This document shows, in pieces, positions 27,431 through 36,626 of a stretch of DNA of 64,000 bases. The DNA comes from Chondrinema litorale (GTDB taxonomy: Bacteria > Bacteroidota > Bacteroidia > Cytophagales > Flammeovirgaceae). The stretch covers positions 1,178,001 through 1,242,000 of the forward strand of contig NZ_CP111043.1 of NCBI RefSeq assembly GCF_026250525.1. Reading direction: 5' to 3'. Position 1 is the first letter of the stretch; each line of letters starts with the position of its first letter. Made by a program: the position numbers and the translations under genes. The notes under the pieces were generated by a model. The model worked only from the letters and a program-made list of their open reading frames with translations, was not told the origin of the DNA and ran no database searches.

Positions 27431-30304
27431 ATGAGATTTTTAAAATTATTGTTTATCGCTTTAATTTTTACTCCATCGCTCTTATTGGCACAAAAAGGGA
27501 TTATTAGGGGGAGTGTAATCGAAGACAATACTGGGGAGCCAATGTTTGCTGTAACAGTTGTAATAGACGGAACGTCTACAGGAGCATCAACTGATTTTGA
27601 TGGAAAGTTTGAAATTAAAGCCGATCCAGGCACATATAACTTAAAAGTTTCTTTTGTCTCCTACAAAACAATCATAATAGAAAATGTTGTAGTAAGATCC
27701 AACGAAGTTTCTCTCTTCGAGAACATTAGAATGTTAGAAGATGTAGAAACCTTGGAAGAGATTGTAGTAACCGCTGAAGTAGTTAGAACTACAGAAGAAG
27801 CACTTTTAACAGTTAAAAAGAAATCTGCTAACTTAATTGATGGTATATCTTCTGCTAACTTCCGTAGAATTGGTGATTCAGATGCTGCTTCTGCAGTAAA
27901 AAGGGTACCAGGTGTTTCTCTTGAAGGTGGTAAATATGTGTATGTTCGTGGTTTAGGTGACCGTTACACTAAATCAATCTTAAATGGTGTGGATATTCCT
28001 GGCCTAGACCCAGACAGAAACACCTTACAAATGGATATCTTCCCTACCAATGTAATTGATAACATTATAGTAATTAAGTCTTTTACAGCAGATTTACCTG
28101 CCGATTTTACTGGTGGTGTAGTAAACATTACAACTAAAGATTTTCCTGAAGAAAAAGTAGGCAAGTTTTCTATTGGTGGTTCATACAACCCTAATATGCA
28201 CTTTAATAGCGAATATCTTGACTACGAAGGTGGAAAAACAGATTTCTTAGGCTTTGATGATGGCACAAGAGATATTCCTACTGGTGGAAGTACAGATATT
28301 CCTTTCCGTTCTGATGCATTAGGCGATGCTGCTGCAATGTCAGAAATGAATACAATTCTAAACAACTTTAATCCTACTTTGGCTGCAATGCGCCAAAATA
28401 GCTTTATGGACTACAGCTTAGGATTCTCTTTAGGTAATCAAAAAGCTGCTGGTAATAGTACATTAGGATACAACTTAGCCCTTACTTATAAGAACAAAAC
28501 TACTTTTTACGAAGACGCGGAATATAACCGTTGGGGAAGAGGAAATACTTCTGATATTTTTGAATTAGACGCAAGAGAAAGACAAAAAGGTGATTTAGGT
28601 ACTAACGATGTGCTACTTGGCGGTCTTTTAGGTTTTGCTCGTAAAGGCGACTATGCAAAATACAGTTTAAACATTCTACACTTACAAAATGGTGAGTCTA
28701 AAGCAGGTATATTTAACTATGTTGGTTCTGACCAAGGTTCTAACTTTACTGCTTTACAACATAACTTAGAGTACAGTGAGCGTAGAATTACAAACATCTT
28801 GTTAAACGGTAACCACTATATTGCTGGTGGCACTTGGGAATTAGAATGGAAACTATCTCCTACCAGATCTAAAATTGAAGACCCAGATATTAGATTTACA
28901 AGATACCGTATCGAAGATGGTGTATACAGCATAGGTACTGAGTCTGGTATACCAGAAAGAATCTGGCGTAACCTAGAAGAAGATAATCTTGCAGGTAAAT
29001 TAGATATTACCAGAAAGTATTCAATGGGTTCTCAAGAGGGTAAATTAAAATTTGGTAGTAGCTATACTTACAAGACTAGAAATTACGAAATTCAGAACTT
29101 CCAGATTTTTCCTGGTAACATAAACCAATCTTTAACTGGTGATCCAAATGAAATTTTCCAAACAGAAAACTTCATTTCTTCAGAAAATAGAAGCGGTGTT
29201 TATTACGATCCACAATTTATTCCAAACAACCCGAATAAATATGAGTCTAATAACTCAAACCTTGGCATCTATGTGTCTAACGAAATTGGAATTGGCGAAA
29301 AAGTAAAAACCATTTTAGGTGTAAGAGCAGAACAGTATCAACAAAATTACACTGGTACTAACCAGCAAGGAGATTCTTTTGATAATGAAGAAGTACTTAA
29401 CTCTTTAAACTTCTTTCCTTCTGCTAACTTAATTTATAGCTTAAGCGATAACCAAAACTTAAGAGTATCATTCTCTCGTACTATTGCAAGACCTTCTTTT
29501 AAAGAAGCTTCTTATGCAGAAATTCTTGACCCTATTACTGGTCGTACTTTTATTGGTGGTTTATTCCCAGATCAAGATTCTGAGGGTAATGTAATTTGGG
29601 ATGGTAACTTAAAAGAAACCAACATTAACAACTTCGATATCAGATGGGAAATGTTCCCTAAAGGTGGCCAGACATTCGCAATTAGTGCATTCTATAAAAC
29701 ATTTAAAAACCCTATCGAGATTGTACAATACGTTCAGGCTGCTAATAACTTCCAGCCAAGAAACGTTGGTGATGGTCAAGTACTTGGTGCAGAGCTTGAG
29801 TTAAGAAAAAATCTTCAGTTTATTTCTGAGATGTTTTCAGCATTCTCGTTCAATGCAAACGTAACTGTGACTAAGTCTACAATTGATATGAGTGCAACTG
29901 AATATAACTCAAGAGTAGATAATGCTAGAGATGGCCAGGAAATAGACGATACAAGAGAAATGGCTGGTCAAGCTCCTTATATTATTAATGCTGGTTTACA
30001 GTATGCAGGTTTCGAAAATGGATTTGAAGCAGGTATCTACTACAATGTGCAAGGAAGAACTTTAATGTTTGTAGGTATTGCTGACAGACCTGATATTTAT
30101 TCAGTTCCTTTCCATAGCTTAAACTTTAATGCTAATAAAGACTTCGGACCAAACGATAGAATGAATCTTAACTTTAGTGTTTCAAACATTCTTAACGATA
30201 CTCGTGAACAGGTATTCGAATCTTTTGGAGCAACAGACAGAATATTCAATAGATTAAAACCAAGTATGTCATTTGGACTAAGCTTTGGATATAGCTTTTT
30301 CTAA
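27431..30304 (+). CDS. TonB-dependent receptor with carboxypeptidase-regulatory-like domain
   Basis: Outer-membrane receptor of 957 residues, not of the SusC type. The signal peptide (1-20, ending SLLLAQ) is followed by a CarboxypepD_reg-like domain (about 23-105), the plug (about 125-235) with VKRVPGVSLEGGKYVYVRGL and FTGGVVNITTKDFP, then a barrel ending in FGLSFGYSFF with a terminal Phe. TLEEIVVTAEVV could include the TonB box. It follows the beta-helix-like lipoprotein gene across a terminator. The substrate is not evident. Confidence 0.93.
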   Translation: MRFLKLLFIALIFTPSLLLAQKGIIRGSVIEDNTGEPMFAVTVVIDGTSTGASTDFDGKFEIKADPGTYNLKVSFVSYKTIIIENVVVRSNEVSLFENIRMLEDVETLEEIVVTAEVVRTTEEALLTVKKKSANLIDGISSANFRRIGDSDAASAVKRVPGVSLEGGKYVYVRGLGDRYTKSILNGVDIPGLDPDRNTLQMDIFPTNVIDNIIVIKSFTADLPADFTGGVVNITTKDFPEEKVGKFSIGGSYNPNMHFNSEYLDYEGGKTDFLGFDDGTRDIPTGGSTDIPFRSDALGDAAAMSEMNTILNNFNPTLAAMRQNSFMDYSLGFSLGNQKAAGNSTLGYNLALTYKNKTTFYEDAEYNRWGRGNTSDIFELDARERQKGDLGTNDVLLGGLLGFARKGDYAKYSLNILHLQNGESKAGIFNYVGSDQGSNFTALQHNLEYSERRITNILLNGNHYIAGGTWELEWKLSPTRSKIEDPDIRFTRYRIEDGVYSIGTESGIPERIWRNLEEDNLAGKLDITRKYSMGSQEGKLKFGSSYTYKTRNYEIQNFQIFPGNINQSLTGDPNEIFQTENFISSENRSGVYYDPQFIPNNPNKYESNNSNLGIYVSNEIGIGEKVKTILGVRAEQYQQNYTGTNQQGDSFDNEEVLNSLNFFPSANLIYSLSDNQNLRVSFSRTIARPSFKEASYAEILDPITGRTFIGGLFPDQDSEGNVIWDGNLKETNINNFDIRWEMFPKGGQTFAISAFYKTFKNPIEIVQYVQAANNFQPRNVGDGQVLGAELELRKNLQFISEMFSAFSFNANVTVTKSTIDMSATEYNSRVDNARDGQEIDDTREMAGQAPYIINAGLQYAGFENGFEAGIYYNVQGRTLMFVGIADRPDIYSVPFHSLNFNANKDFGPNDRMNLNFSVSNILNDTREQVFESFGATDRIFNRLKPSMSFGLSFGYSFF

Positions 30305-30334
30305 TGTCTTTAGATTAGATAATTCTTTTTGATT

Positions 30335-30367
30335 AAAAGCTCTGGCATTTATTTGTCAGAGCTTTTT
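30335..30367 (+). terminator. Terminator of the TonB receptor gene
   Basis: AAAAGCTCTG and CAGAGCTTTT form a 10-base stem with a 12-base loop, ending in T. Confidence 0.85.
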
Positions 30368-30605
30368 CATTTATTAATCAGTTTTCAAAAAAAGTTTAAA
30401 AAATTTTGTATTATCTTTGGAGGAGCGATATTCTAATTGAATAAAAAAACAAAAACATCCATTATTAAAGCTTCTTCAATACTGAATATCAAAACCATAC
30501 AACGCTCTTTAAGAGAATCCAAAAAGATTTAAAAAAATTCTGTAACCTTTCAGAGTTTCTGTATTCTAATTGTGATGAGATAATTTTAAATTTTCTTTTT
30601 TTAAT

Positions 30606-30613
30606 TATCTTTG
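30606..30613 (+). promoter_or_regulatory. Candidate -7 box (TATCTTTG)
   Basis: Matches TAnnTTTG about 150 bases upstream of the gene at 30764. No -33 TTTG at the right distance. A second identical box lies at 30412. Confidence 0.3.
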
Positions 30614-30763
30614 TTTGAAAAAAATTTATAACGTACTATTTTTACTTCAAATAGTACAATTATATTTACAGGTACAAATCATTATTTTTAACCAAGATAT
30701 TCAAACTGAAATCACTTATACTACACAATAAATTTTTAAAATTGTAACAAAATTCATTAACTG

Positions 30764-31387
30764 ATGACTAAAACTAGAATTTTCTCCATATCGTTAATAC
30801 CGATAATTCTGTTTCTGGGATGGCTACTTTATGATGGTATTGCCAGTAAAATTCGTCTTGCTGAAGCCATCTCTGCTGACGAGCAGAAAGTGATTGAAAA
30901 GCTTAAATTGATTAGAGATGCTGAAAAAGCTTATTTAGCAAAATACGACACTTACACAGGAAGTTTCGATACGCTAATTAACTTTATTAAGCACGATTCT
31001 CTGTACATCACTGAAAAAACAGAGATTATTACTCCAAGGGATAGAAGAGATCCTTTATTCTACAAAGGTGATAGTATAAGAATTGAGGTTGATACAATTG
31101 GTATCGAGCCAGTAGTAACTTCAGTATTTGAAGAAAAATACAAAAAATACAACTGGGACAAATTAAGTATCGTACCAAGATATGCTAATGACCCAAGCAA
31201 CCAAGATAAAAAATTCGAAATTTATTCCGACAAAGTTGAAAAAAGTGGTGTAATGATCGATGTAATCGAAGTTGTAGATAAATATCCTCTAGATGAGTCT
31301 AGAAGTGATAAGAATGAAATACCTAAAAGAAAATTTTTACGTTTTGGTTCAAGATCAGAAGTTACTACTTCAGGAAACTGGGAGTAA
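30764..31387 (+). CDS. Membrane-anchored protein of unknown function, pilin-like N-terminus
   Basis: A 207-residue protein with one N-terminal membrane helix (about 6-24, IFSISLIPIILFLGWLLYDG) and an extracytoplasmic remainder. The helix after the anchor, KLIRDAEKAYLAKYDTYTGS (about 48-67), resembles the segment of type IV pilins and pseudopilins where the N-terminal helix enters the globular head. However, no prepilin peptidase site or conserved Glu5 is evident. Charged mixed alpha/beta sequence follows. It ends at a terminator, so it is separate from the DUF3822-coaD operon. Confidence 0.78.
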   Translation: MTKTRIFSISLIPIILFLGWLLYDGIASKIRLAEAISADEQKVIEKLKLIRDAEKAYLAKYDTYTGSFDTLINFIKHDSLYITEKTEIITPRDRRDPLFYKGDSIRIEVDTIGIEPVVTSVFEEKYKKYNWDKLSIVPRYANDPSNQDKKFEIYSDKVEKSGVMIDVIEVVDKYPLDESRSDKNEIPKRKFLRFGSRSEVTTSGNWE

Positions 31388-31403
31388 TTTTAAAATAAAA
31401 GAC

Positions 31404-31431
31404 AAAAAGCCTATATTCACTAGGCTTTTTT
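31404..31431 (+). terminator. Intrinsic terminator
   Basis: AAAAAGCCTA-tattcac-TAGGCTTTTT perfect stem with a T run. Confidence 0.9.
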
Positions 31432-31458
31432 GTTTTCAAAACTAAAAACTTTTTAAAC

Positions 31459-32331
31459 TTGTACCAGGAATTCTTACAATACGAGCTCAAAGATCCACAG
31501 ATGGATGTGAATCTTCTTTCCCAGTATCAGTTAGTAATTAATATTGCTGATACTGGGATTGTTTTTTTTATTAATGATGCAGCCAGCAACAAGTGTCTTG
31601 CTATAGAGAAATATAAATTCTCTTCTCCGGCTACAACAGAAAATCTCACAATGAACCTGCAAAATATTTGGGCTTCTCACCCCTACCTTAATGCAGGTTA
31701 CTGGAAAAAAGTAGTATTGCTTTTTTCTAATTTAAAATTCTCTTATGTTCCTAAAGAATATATTAAGGGCGATATAAACCCAGAAATATTTTCTAGGCTT
31801 AACTTTAAATTAGACAAAGGAGAATCTCTTGCTCACATGCGCTTAGATGAGCTAAGCACTTATTGCTACTATGCAGTAAATAATGAGTTAATGCAGTGGT
31901 TTGGGGAGTTTTATCCAAGCATGATAACCAAAACTGCGCATACCACGGCAGCTTTTTTATATGGTTTACTTACTTACGATAAAAAGGCGAGCCACATACA
32001 TGTAAACGTTTCTGATGCTTTAATTACAATTGCCAACATTAAAGAAGGCAGATTAATGTATGTTAATAGCTTCCCGTTTACTAGCCCTGATGATGTGCTT
32101 TATTTATGTACGTTAGTTGCTGATGAACTAAAACTCGACACAAAAGACATTAAATTAAATGTGTGGGGTGATATAACTACAGACAGCGACTATTTCACAA
32201 AACTTAAACCTTACTTTCTTCAGGTTGCACCCGGAAAACGCCCTGAGTTTTTAAAATTCAGTTTTAACTTTGATGAGCTGGAAGACCAGTTTCATTTCGA
32301 TTTATTTAATGCTGCAAAGCTATATTTATGA
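31459..32331 (+). CDS. DUF3822 family protein
   Basis: A 290-residue protein with an actin/ASKHA-like layout as known for DUF3822. The start is uncertain: TTG at 31459 or ATG at 31501. The residues before that ATG (LQYELKDPQMDVNLLSQYQL) fit the family's N-terminal pattern as I remember it, which favours TTG. The last four bases overlap the coaD start (ATGA), so translation is coupled. DUF3822 next to coaD is a frequent Bacteroidota arrangement (recollection); the role is unknown. Confidence 0.82.
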   Translation: MYQEFLQYELKDPQMDVNLLSQYQLVINIADTGIVFFINDAASNKCLAIEKYKFSSPATTENLTMNLQNIWASHPYLNAGYWKKVVLLFSNLKFSYVPKEYIKGDINPEIFSRLNFKLDKGESLAHMRLDELSTYCYYAVNNELMQWFGEFYPSMITKTAHTTAAFLYGLLTYDKKASHIHVNVSDALITIANIKEGRLMYVNSFPFTSPDDVLYLCTLVADELKLDTKDIKLNVWGDITTDSDYFTKLKPYFLQVAPGKRPEFLKFSFNFDELEDQFHFDLFNAAKLYL

Positions 32332-32783
32332 AAAAAGTAGCACTTTTCCCGGGAAGCTTTGACCCTTTTACTAAGGGTCATGCTGATATTGCTTTAAGAG
32401 CCGCTCAAATATTTGATGAAGTAATTATAACCATTGGTTACAACTCAAAAAAGCAAAACAGACTTTTTGATGTTGACTACATGATTACTAAAATCGGAGA
32501 AGCCTTTGAAGGTCAGGATAACATTAAAGCAATCAGTTATAATGAATTAACTGCTAATCTTGCTCAAAAGCTAGATGCAAAATATTTAGTAAGAGGATTA
32601 AGAAATACTACAGATTTTGAATACGAAAACAGTATTTCTCAGATAAATAGAAGGATATATCCTGACCTCGAAACTGTTTTCATCATCACCGACCCAAAAT
32701 TTGCCTATATCAGTTCTACTGTAATAAGAGAAATTTACAGATACGGACAAAATATTAATGAGTTCTTGCCTTATAATATTTAA
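32328..32783 (+). CDS. coaD: Phosphopantetheine adenylyltransferase
   Basis: Penultimate step of CoA synthesis: 4'-phosphopantetheine plus ATP gives dephospho-CoA. 151 residues, nucleotidyltransferase fold with LFPGSFDPFTKGHADIALRA (the TxGH ATP site), RGLRNTTDFEYE and the ISSTVIRE motif. Normal family length. It overlaps the DUF3822 gene by four bases. Confidence 0.97.
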   Translation: MKKVALFPGSFDPFTKGHADIALRAAQIFDEVIITIGYNSKKQNRLFDVDYMITKIGEAFEGQDNIKAISYNELTANLAQKLDAKYLVRGLRNTTDFEYENSISQINRRIYPDLETVFIITDPKFAYISSTVIREIYRYGQNINEFLPYNI

Positions 32784-32848
32784 TAATATTTACCCATCGT
32801 TTAAGTAAAAATAACCAATTAGAAATATCCTTATAATAATCTAATTGA

Positions 32849-32856
32849 TAACTTTG
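32849..32856 (+). promoter_or_regulatory. Candidate -7 box (TAACTTTG) of the glutamate dehydrogenase gene
   Basis: Matches TAnnTTTG about 55 bases before the ATG at 32911. Confidence 0.4.
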
Positions 32857-32910
32857 CCGGGTATTTACTAGTAAATAAAAGTGAGAACCTTATCCAAAAA
32901 CAAAATAAAT

Positions 32911-34185
32911 ATGGCATATATTGAACCCGCACCGATAAAGGATAGAGAGAATCCTTTTGAATCGATGATGTCACGTTTTGACATTGCAGCCCAGAAGCTG
33001 GGACTCGATCAAGAAACTTATGAAGTATTAAAAAGCCCTACCAAACAGGTAATTGTAAGCTTACCAATTACTATGGATGATGGCAGCAAGCGCGTATTTG
33101 AAGGCTACAGAGTAATACATTCTAACACTTTAGGCCCGTCTAAAGGTGGTGTTCGCTTTGCTCCTGATGTACATCTTGATGAAGTGAAAGCATTAGCCGC
33201 TTGGATGACATGGAAATGTGCAGTTGTTGATATTCCATACGGTGGTGCAAAAGGTGGTATTAAATGTAAACCTTGGACGATGTCTACAGGTGAACTAGAA
33301 AGACTAACACGTGCTTATACTGTTTCTATGTATGAGATTTTTGGTCCTGATACAGATATTCCAGCACCTGATATGGGTACTGGTCCAAGAGAAATGGCTT
33401 GGTTAATGGACGAATACTCTAAAGCAAATGGTAAAACAGTAAGTGCTGTGGTAACTGGTAAACCCCTCGTGCTTGGTGGTTCATTAGGAAGAGTAGAAGC
33501 TACAGGTCGTGGTGTAATGGTTTCGGCATTGGTAGCAATGGAAAAACTAAAGATTAATCCGGCTCATGCAACTTGTGCTGTACAAGGATTCGGTAACGTT
33601 GGTAGCAACGCAGCCAGCCTCTTAGAAGAAAGAGGAGTAAAAGTTGTAGCAATTAGCGACCATACAGGTGCTTATTATGATGCAAAAGGTATTGATATAA
33701 GAAGTGCCATTGCTTATAAAGAAAGTAACAATAACACCTTAGAAGGCTTTACAGGTGGCGAAATAATCAACAATGCTGATTTATTAGAGCTTGATATAGA
33801 CTTGTTAGTACCTGCCGCTAAAGAAGATGTTATTACACTTGCAAATGCAGATAACATTAAAGCAAAACTGATAGTAGAAGGTGCTAACGGACCTATGGGC
33901 GCTAAAGCAGATCCTGTAATTTTCGAAAAAGGCATTACCGTAGTTCCAGATATTCTTGCAAATGCTGGTGGAGTAACTGTTTCTTATTTCGAATGGGTAC
34001 AAAACAGGTTAGGTTATAAATGGACTAGAGAAAGAGTAAACCGCAGAAGCGATAGGATTATGAAAGAAGCATTTGAAAGAGTATACAAAGTAGCTCAGAA
34101 ATACGATGTTTCTTTAAGAATTGCAGCTTACATGGTGGCTATTTCAAAAGTAGCAGATACCTACAAACTTAGAGGTGGTTATTAA
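32911..34185 (+). CDS. Glu/Leu/Phe/Val dehydrogenase, probably glutamate dehydrogenase
   Basis: 424 residues; start set at the ATG at 32911 (MAYIEPAPIKDREN), since the frame upstream opens only with GTG. Dehydrogenase of amino acids using NAD(P). The substrate domain has GPSKGGVRFAPDVHLDEVKA and the catalytic Lys in IPYGGAKGGIKC; PDMGTGPREMAWLMDEY follows. The Rossmann domain holds CAVQGFGNVGSNAA. Length and sequence fit the glutamate dehydrogenases of about 420 residues. Cofactor preference not assigned. Confidence 0.93.
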   Translation: MAYIEPAPIKDRENPFESMMSRFDIAAQKLGLDQETYEVLKSPTKQVIVSLPITMDDGSKRVFEGYRVIHSNTLGPSKGGVRFAPDVHLDEVKALAAWMTWKCAVVDIPYGGAKGGIKCKPWTMSTGELERLTRAYTVSMYEIFGPDTDIPAPDMGTGPREMAWLMDEYSKANGKTVSAVVTGKPLVLGGSLGRVEATGRGVMVSALVAMEKLKINPAHATCAVQGFGNVGSNAASLLEERGVKVVAISDHTGAYYDAKGIDIRSAIAYKESNNNTLEGFTGGEIINNADLLELDIDLLVPAAKEDVITLANADNIKAKLIVEGANGPMGAKADPVIFEKGITVVPDILANAGGVTVSYFEWVQNRLGYKWTRERVNRRSDRIMKEAFERVYKVAQKYDVSLRIAAYMVAISKVADTYKLRGGY

Positions 34186-34206
34186 TTTATTATAATATTT
34201 ATGTCT

Positions 34207-34229
34207 AAGCCGGTTCTCCGGCTTTTTTT
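34207..34229 (+). terminator. Intrinsic terminator
   Basis: AAGCCGG-ttct-CCGGCTT with seven T, after the dehydrogenase gene. Confidence 0.9.
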
Positions 34230-34267
34230 ATTTATCATTTTAATTATTAGGTATTTAACATTACTGC

Positions 34268-34275
34268 TACATTTG
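34268..34275 (+). promoter_or_regulatory. Candidate -7 box (TACATTTG) of psd
   Basis: Matches TAnnTTTG, 32 bases before the psd ATG. Confidence 0.4.
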
Positions 34276-34307
34276 CAGTTATTTTTGTAAAAAAAGAACA
34301 GTAAAAC

Positions 34308-34970
34308 ATGACGATACATAAAGAGGGCTTTACCATTCTTGTAATTACTATTTTGGCTATTGTTGCATTGAATGGTGTGCTTTACTATTTTTTTGGCGAT
34401 CAAAGAATATTAATGAATATCAGCTTTATTGCAAGTACGATATTCTTCCTGTTAATACTTCAGTTTTTTAGAAGCCCAAGAGTTATTACATCAATAGACT
34501 CAAACCTTGTTTATGCTCCTGCTGATGGTAAAGTAGTAGTAATAGAAGAAGTAGAGGAAAAAGAATTTCTCAAAGAAAATAGAAGACAGATTTCCATATT
34601 TATGTCTCCTATTAATGTTCATGTTAACAGAAATCCAATTAGTGGAGTAGTAAAATATGTAAAGTATCATGCTGGTAAATACTTAGTAGCATGGCATCCA
34701 AAATCAAGCACTGAGAATGAAAGAACAACCATTGTGGTAGAGAATGAAAACGGAATAAGTATTTTATTCAGGCAAATTGCCGGAGCGATGGCCAAAAGAA
34801 TTAAATGGTATGTAGAAGAAGGCCAACCAGTAGTTCAGGGAGAAGAGTTTGGGTTTATAAAGTTTGGCTCTAGAGTAGATGTTTTCGTGCCTCTTGATGC
34901 AGAAATATGTGTAAACCTTAATCAGAAAACTAAAGGAGGCAAAACGATTCTGGCAAAGCTGAAAGTATAA
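34308..34970 (+). CDS. psd: Phosphatidylserine decarboxylase
   Basis: Makes phosphatidylethanolamine from phosphatidylserine. 220 residues, the short Psd type with two N-terminal membrane helices (about 8-29 and 35-53). The proenzyme cleaves itself within FGSR at Gly187-Ser188 to form the pyruvoyl group. PADGKVVVIE (71-80) and FMSPINVHVNRNPISG are family signatures. No pssA next to it. Confidence 0.95.
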   Translation: MTIHKEGFTILVITILAIVALNGVLYYFFGDQRILMNISFIASTIFFLLILQFFRSPRVITSIDSNLVYAPADGKVVVIEEVEEKEFLKENRRQISIFMSPINVHVNRNPISGVVKYVKYHAGKYLVAWHPKSSTENERTTIVVENENGISILFRQIAGAMAKRIKWYVEEGQPVVQGEEFGFIKFGSRVDVFVPLDAEICVNLNQKTKGGKTILAKLKV

Positions 34971-35000
34971 TAATCGAATATTGTTATTTATATTACATAT

Positions 35001-35031
35001 AACACCATTCTTAAAAGACTGGTGTTTTTTT
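35001..35031 (+). terminator. Intrinsic terminator of psd
   Basis: AACACCA and TGGTGTT stem with a 12-base loop and a T run. Confidence 0.82.
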
Positions 35032-35183
35032 ATTTTCTAATTCCTTTCCACCTCTAATTATTCGCCCGTTTAGCTGTTTTATGATTAAACAATTCTTAAC
35101 TTAAGCTACTTTAAATCTTATTCACAGATTAGAAAAATTTTATTTTTTATCTTAGATATTACATTAAGTAGATAAAGAATTTC

Positions 35184-36572
35184 ATGTTAAGGATTTATCA
35201 GACTACCATACTAATAATATTTACATTTCTATCAGCATATGCCAGACAAGCTCAACCTGATGGTCTGGTTACTATGTACTCTGTGGAAGAATTACATCAA
35301 GATTTAGAATATCTTCAGACTTCTTTAATAAAGTATCACCCTAATCTATTTACTTATCAAAGTAAAGTAGCTTTCGAAAAAGGGTTTCAAGAAGTTCGAG
35401 AAGACATAAATACGCCTTTAACCGAAAATGAATTTTACAGGCTTGTAAAGCCACTTGTAAGCGCTATTAAGTGTGGGCATACAGAGCTTTATTTTTCAGA
35501 TAAATACCTGACCCACCATATTCCAAATTCTTACCCTATTGATGTTTTTGTAAAGGAGAACGAGATTTTTATTATCGAATCTAATTCAGCTCAAATACCT
35601 GTAGGAAGCAAAATTGTAAGTATAAATCAGATTGCAGCATCAAAAATTATTGAGAAACTCAAAGTATATATCTCTAGTGATGGCACTCACCAAAATGGCA
35701 GAGAATATTGGCTAAGTCGTAATTTCTTTAAGCTATTTGAAGAAATACTTGCAGAAACTCCTGCTCTGCAAATTGTATTTGACTATAATCAAACTCAAAA
35801 AAAGGTAAGGCTACAACCTAATACACAACAATATGAGTTGCAGAACTCATTTGAACCTCTGCTCAGCTTACAATATGACCCAAATTCTGAGGTAAAAACA
35901 GCGACTCTAGATATTAGTAGTTTTGATAAAAGAATACTTAAGCAATCTGGCTATAACTACAATAAATATTTAAAGAAAGTCTTTCAAAAAATTCAAGAAA
36001 AAGATGTAGATAAGCTTATCATTGATTTGAGAGATAATTATGGTGGTAATGACATAAATGCAATTGAATTATACAGCTACATCAGCGATAAACCTTTCAA
36101 GTTTTATGAAAAACTAAGCCTTAAGAAAGGTAGTAAGCGGTTTCTAAAATTCCCATATAAATTATTTTTCCCGCTTAAAAAAGACACTGAAACCCAAATG
36201 ATGGTCTACAATGGTCATAAGGGATTAAAATTTCTCAGCCCTAAAAAAACTGCTTATACAGGCGAATTGGAAGTTTTAATTAATGGAGGAACCATGTCTG
36301 CTGCAACTCATTTTGCCGCTAAATGTGATAATTCAGGCAGAGCCATATTAGCAGGAAGTACTTCTGGTGGTGCATATACACATAGTAATAGTGGTTTTAC
36401 TATTTATAGAAAGACACCTAATACGGGCTTACAGTTATTTATTCCTGCTATTAAATATGAATTATACTTACCTAATAAAATTCAAGAAGAAAGTGGTATA
36501 CAACCTGATATTATCATCAATGAACTTATATTGGGAGAAAAAACTGCAAAATTGATTAAATCTGGAAGTTAA
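35184..36572 (+). CDS. S41 family peptidase, secreted
   Basis: A 462-residue C-terminal-processing-type serine peptidase. Signal peptide 1-21. A helical N-terminal region (about 30-110) precedes a PDZ-like part with GSKIVSINQIAASKII, then the protease core with KLIIDLRDNYGGND and the nucleophile Ser in NGGTMSAATHFAAKC. ILAGSTSGGAYTH is the loop after it. Substrate unknown; it is not in an operon. Ends next to the purH terminator. Confidence 0.9.
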   Translation: MLRIYQTTILIIFTFLSAYARQAQPDGLVTMYSVEELHQDLEYLQTSLIKYHPNLFTYQSKVAFEKGFQEVREDINTPLTENEFYRLVKPLVSAIKCGHTELYFSDKYLTHHIPNSYPIDVFVKENEIFIIESNSAQIPVGSKIVSINQIAASKIIEKLKVYISSDGTHQNGREYWLSRNFFKLFEEILAETPALQIVFDYNQTQKKVRLQPNTQQYELQNSFEPLLSLQYDPNSEVKTATLDISSFDKRILKQSGYNYNKYLKKVFQKIQEKDVDKLIIDLRDNYGGNDINAIELYSYISDKPFKFYEKLSLKKGSKRFLKFPYKLFFPLKKDTETQMMVYNGHKGLKFLSPKKTAYTGELEVLINGGTMSAATHFAAKCDNSGRAILAGSTSGGAYTHSNSGFTIYRKTPNTGLQLFIPAIKYELYLPNKIQEESGIQPDIIINELILGEKTAKLIKSGS

Positions 36573-36573
36573 A

Positions 36574-36604
36574 TAAAAAAGGGCTTACCTTGTGGTAAAC
36601 CCTT
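36574..36604 (-). terminator. Intrinsic terminator of purH
   Basis: AAGGGTTTACC-acaa-GGTAAGCCCTT on the minus strand, one mismatch, followed by six T. It lies at the end of the convergent peptidase gene. Confidence 0.85.
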
Positions 36605-36626
36605 AACATTCAATTTAACCTCTATA

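Larger units (their letters stand above)
30305..30763. other. 459-base AT-rich intergenic region
   Basis: Starts with the receptor terminator. Two TATCTTTG boxes (30412-30419 and 30606-30613) match the Bacteroidota -7 element and may drive the gene at 30764 or a short RNA. No ORF seen. Confidence 0.5.
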
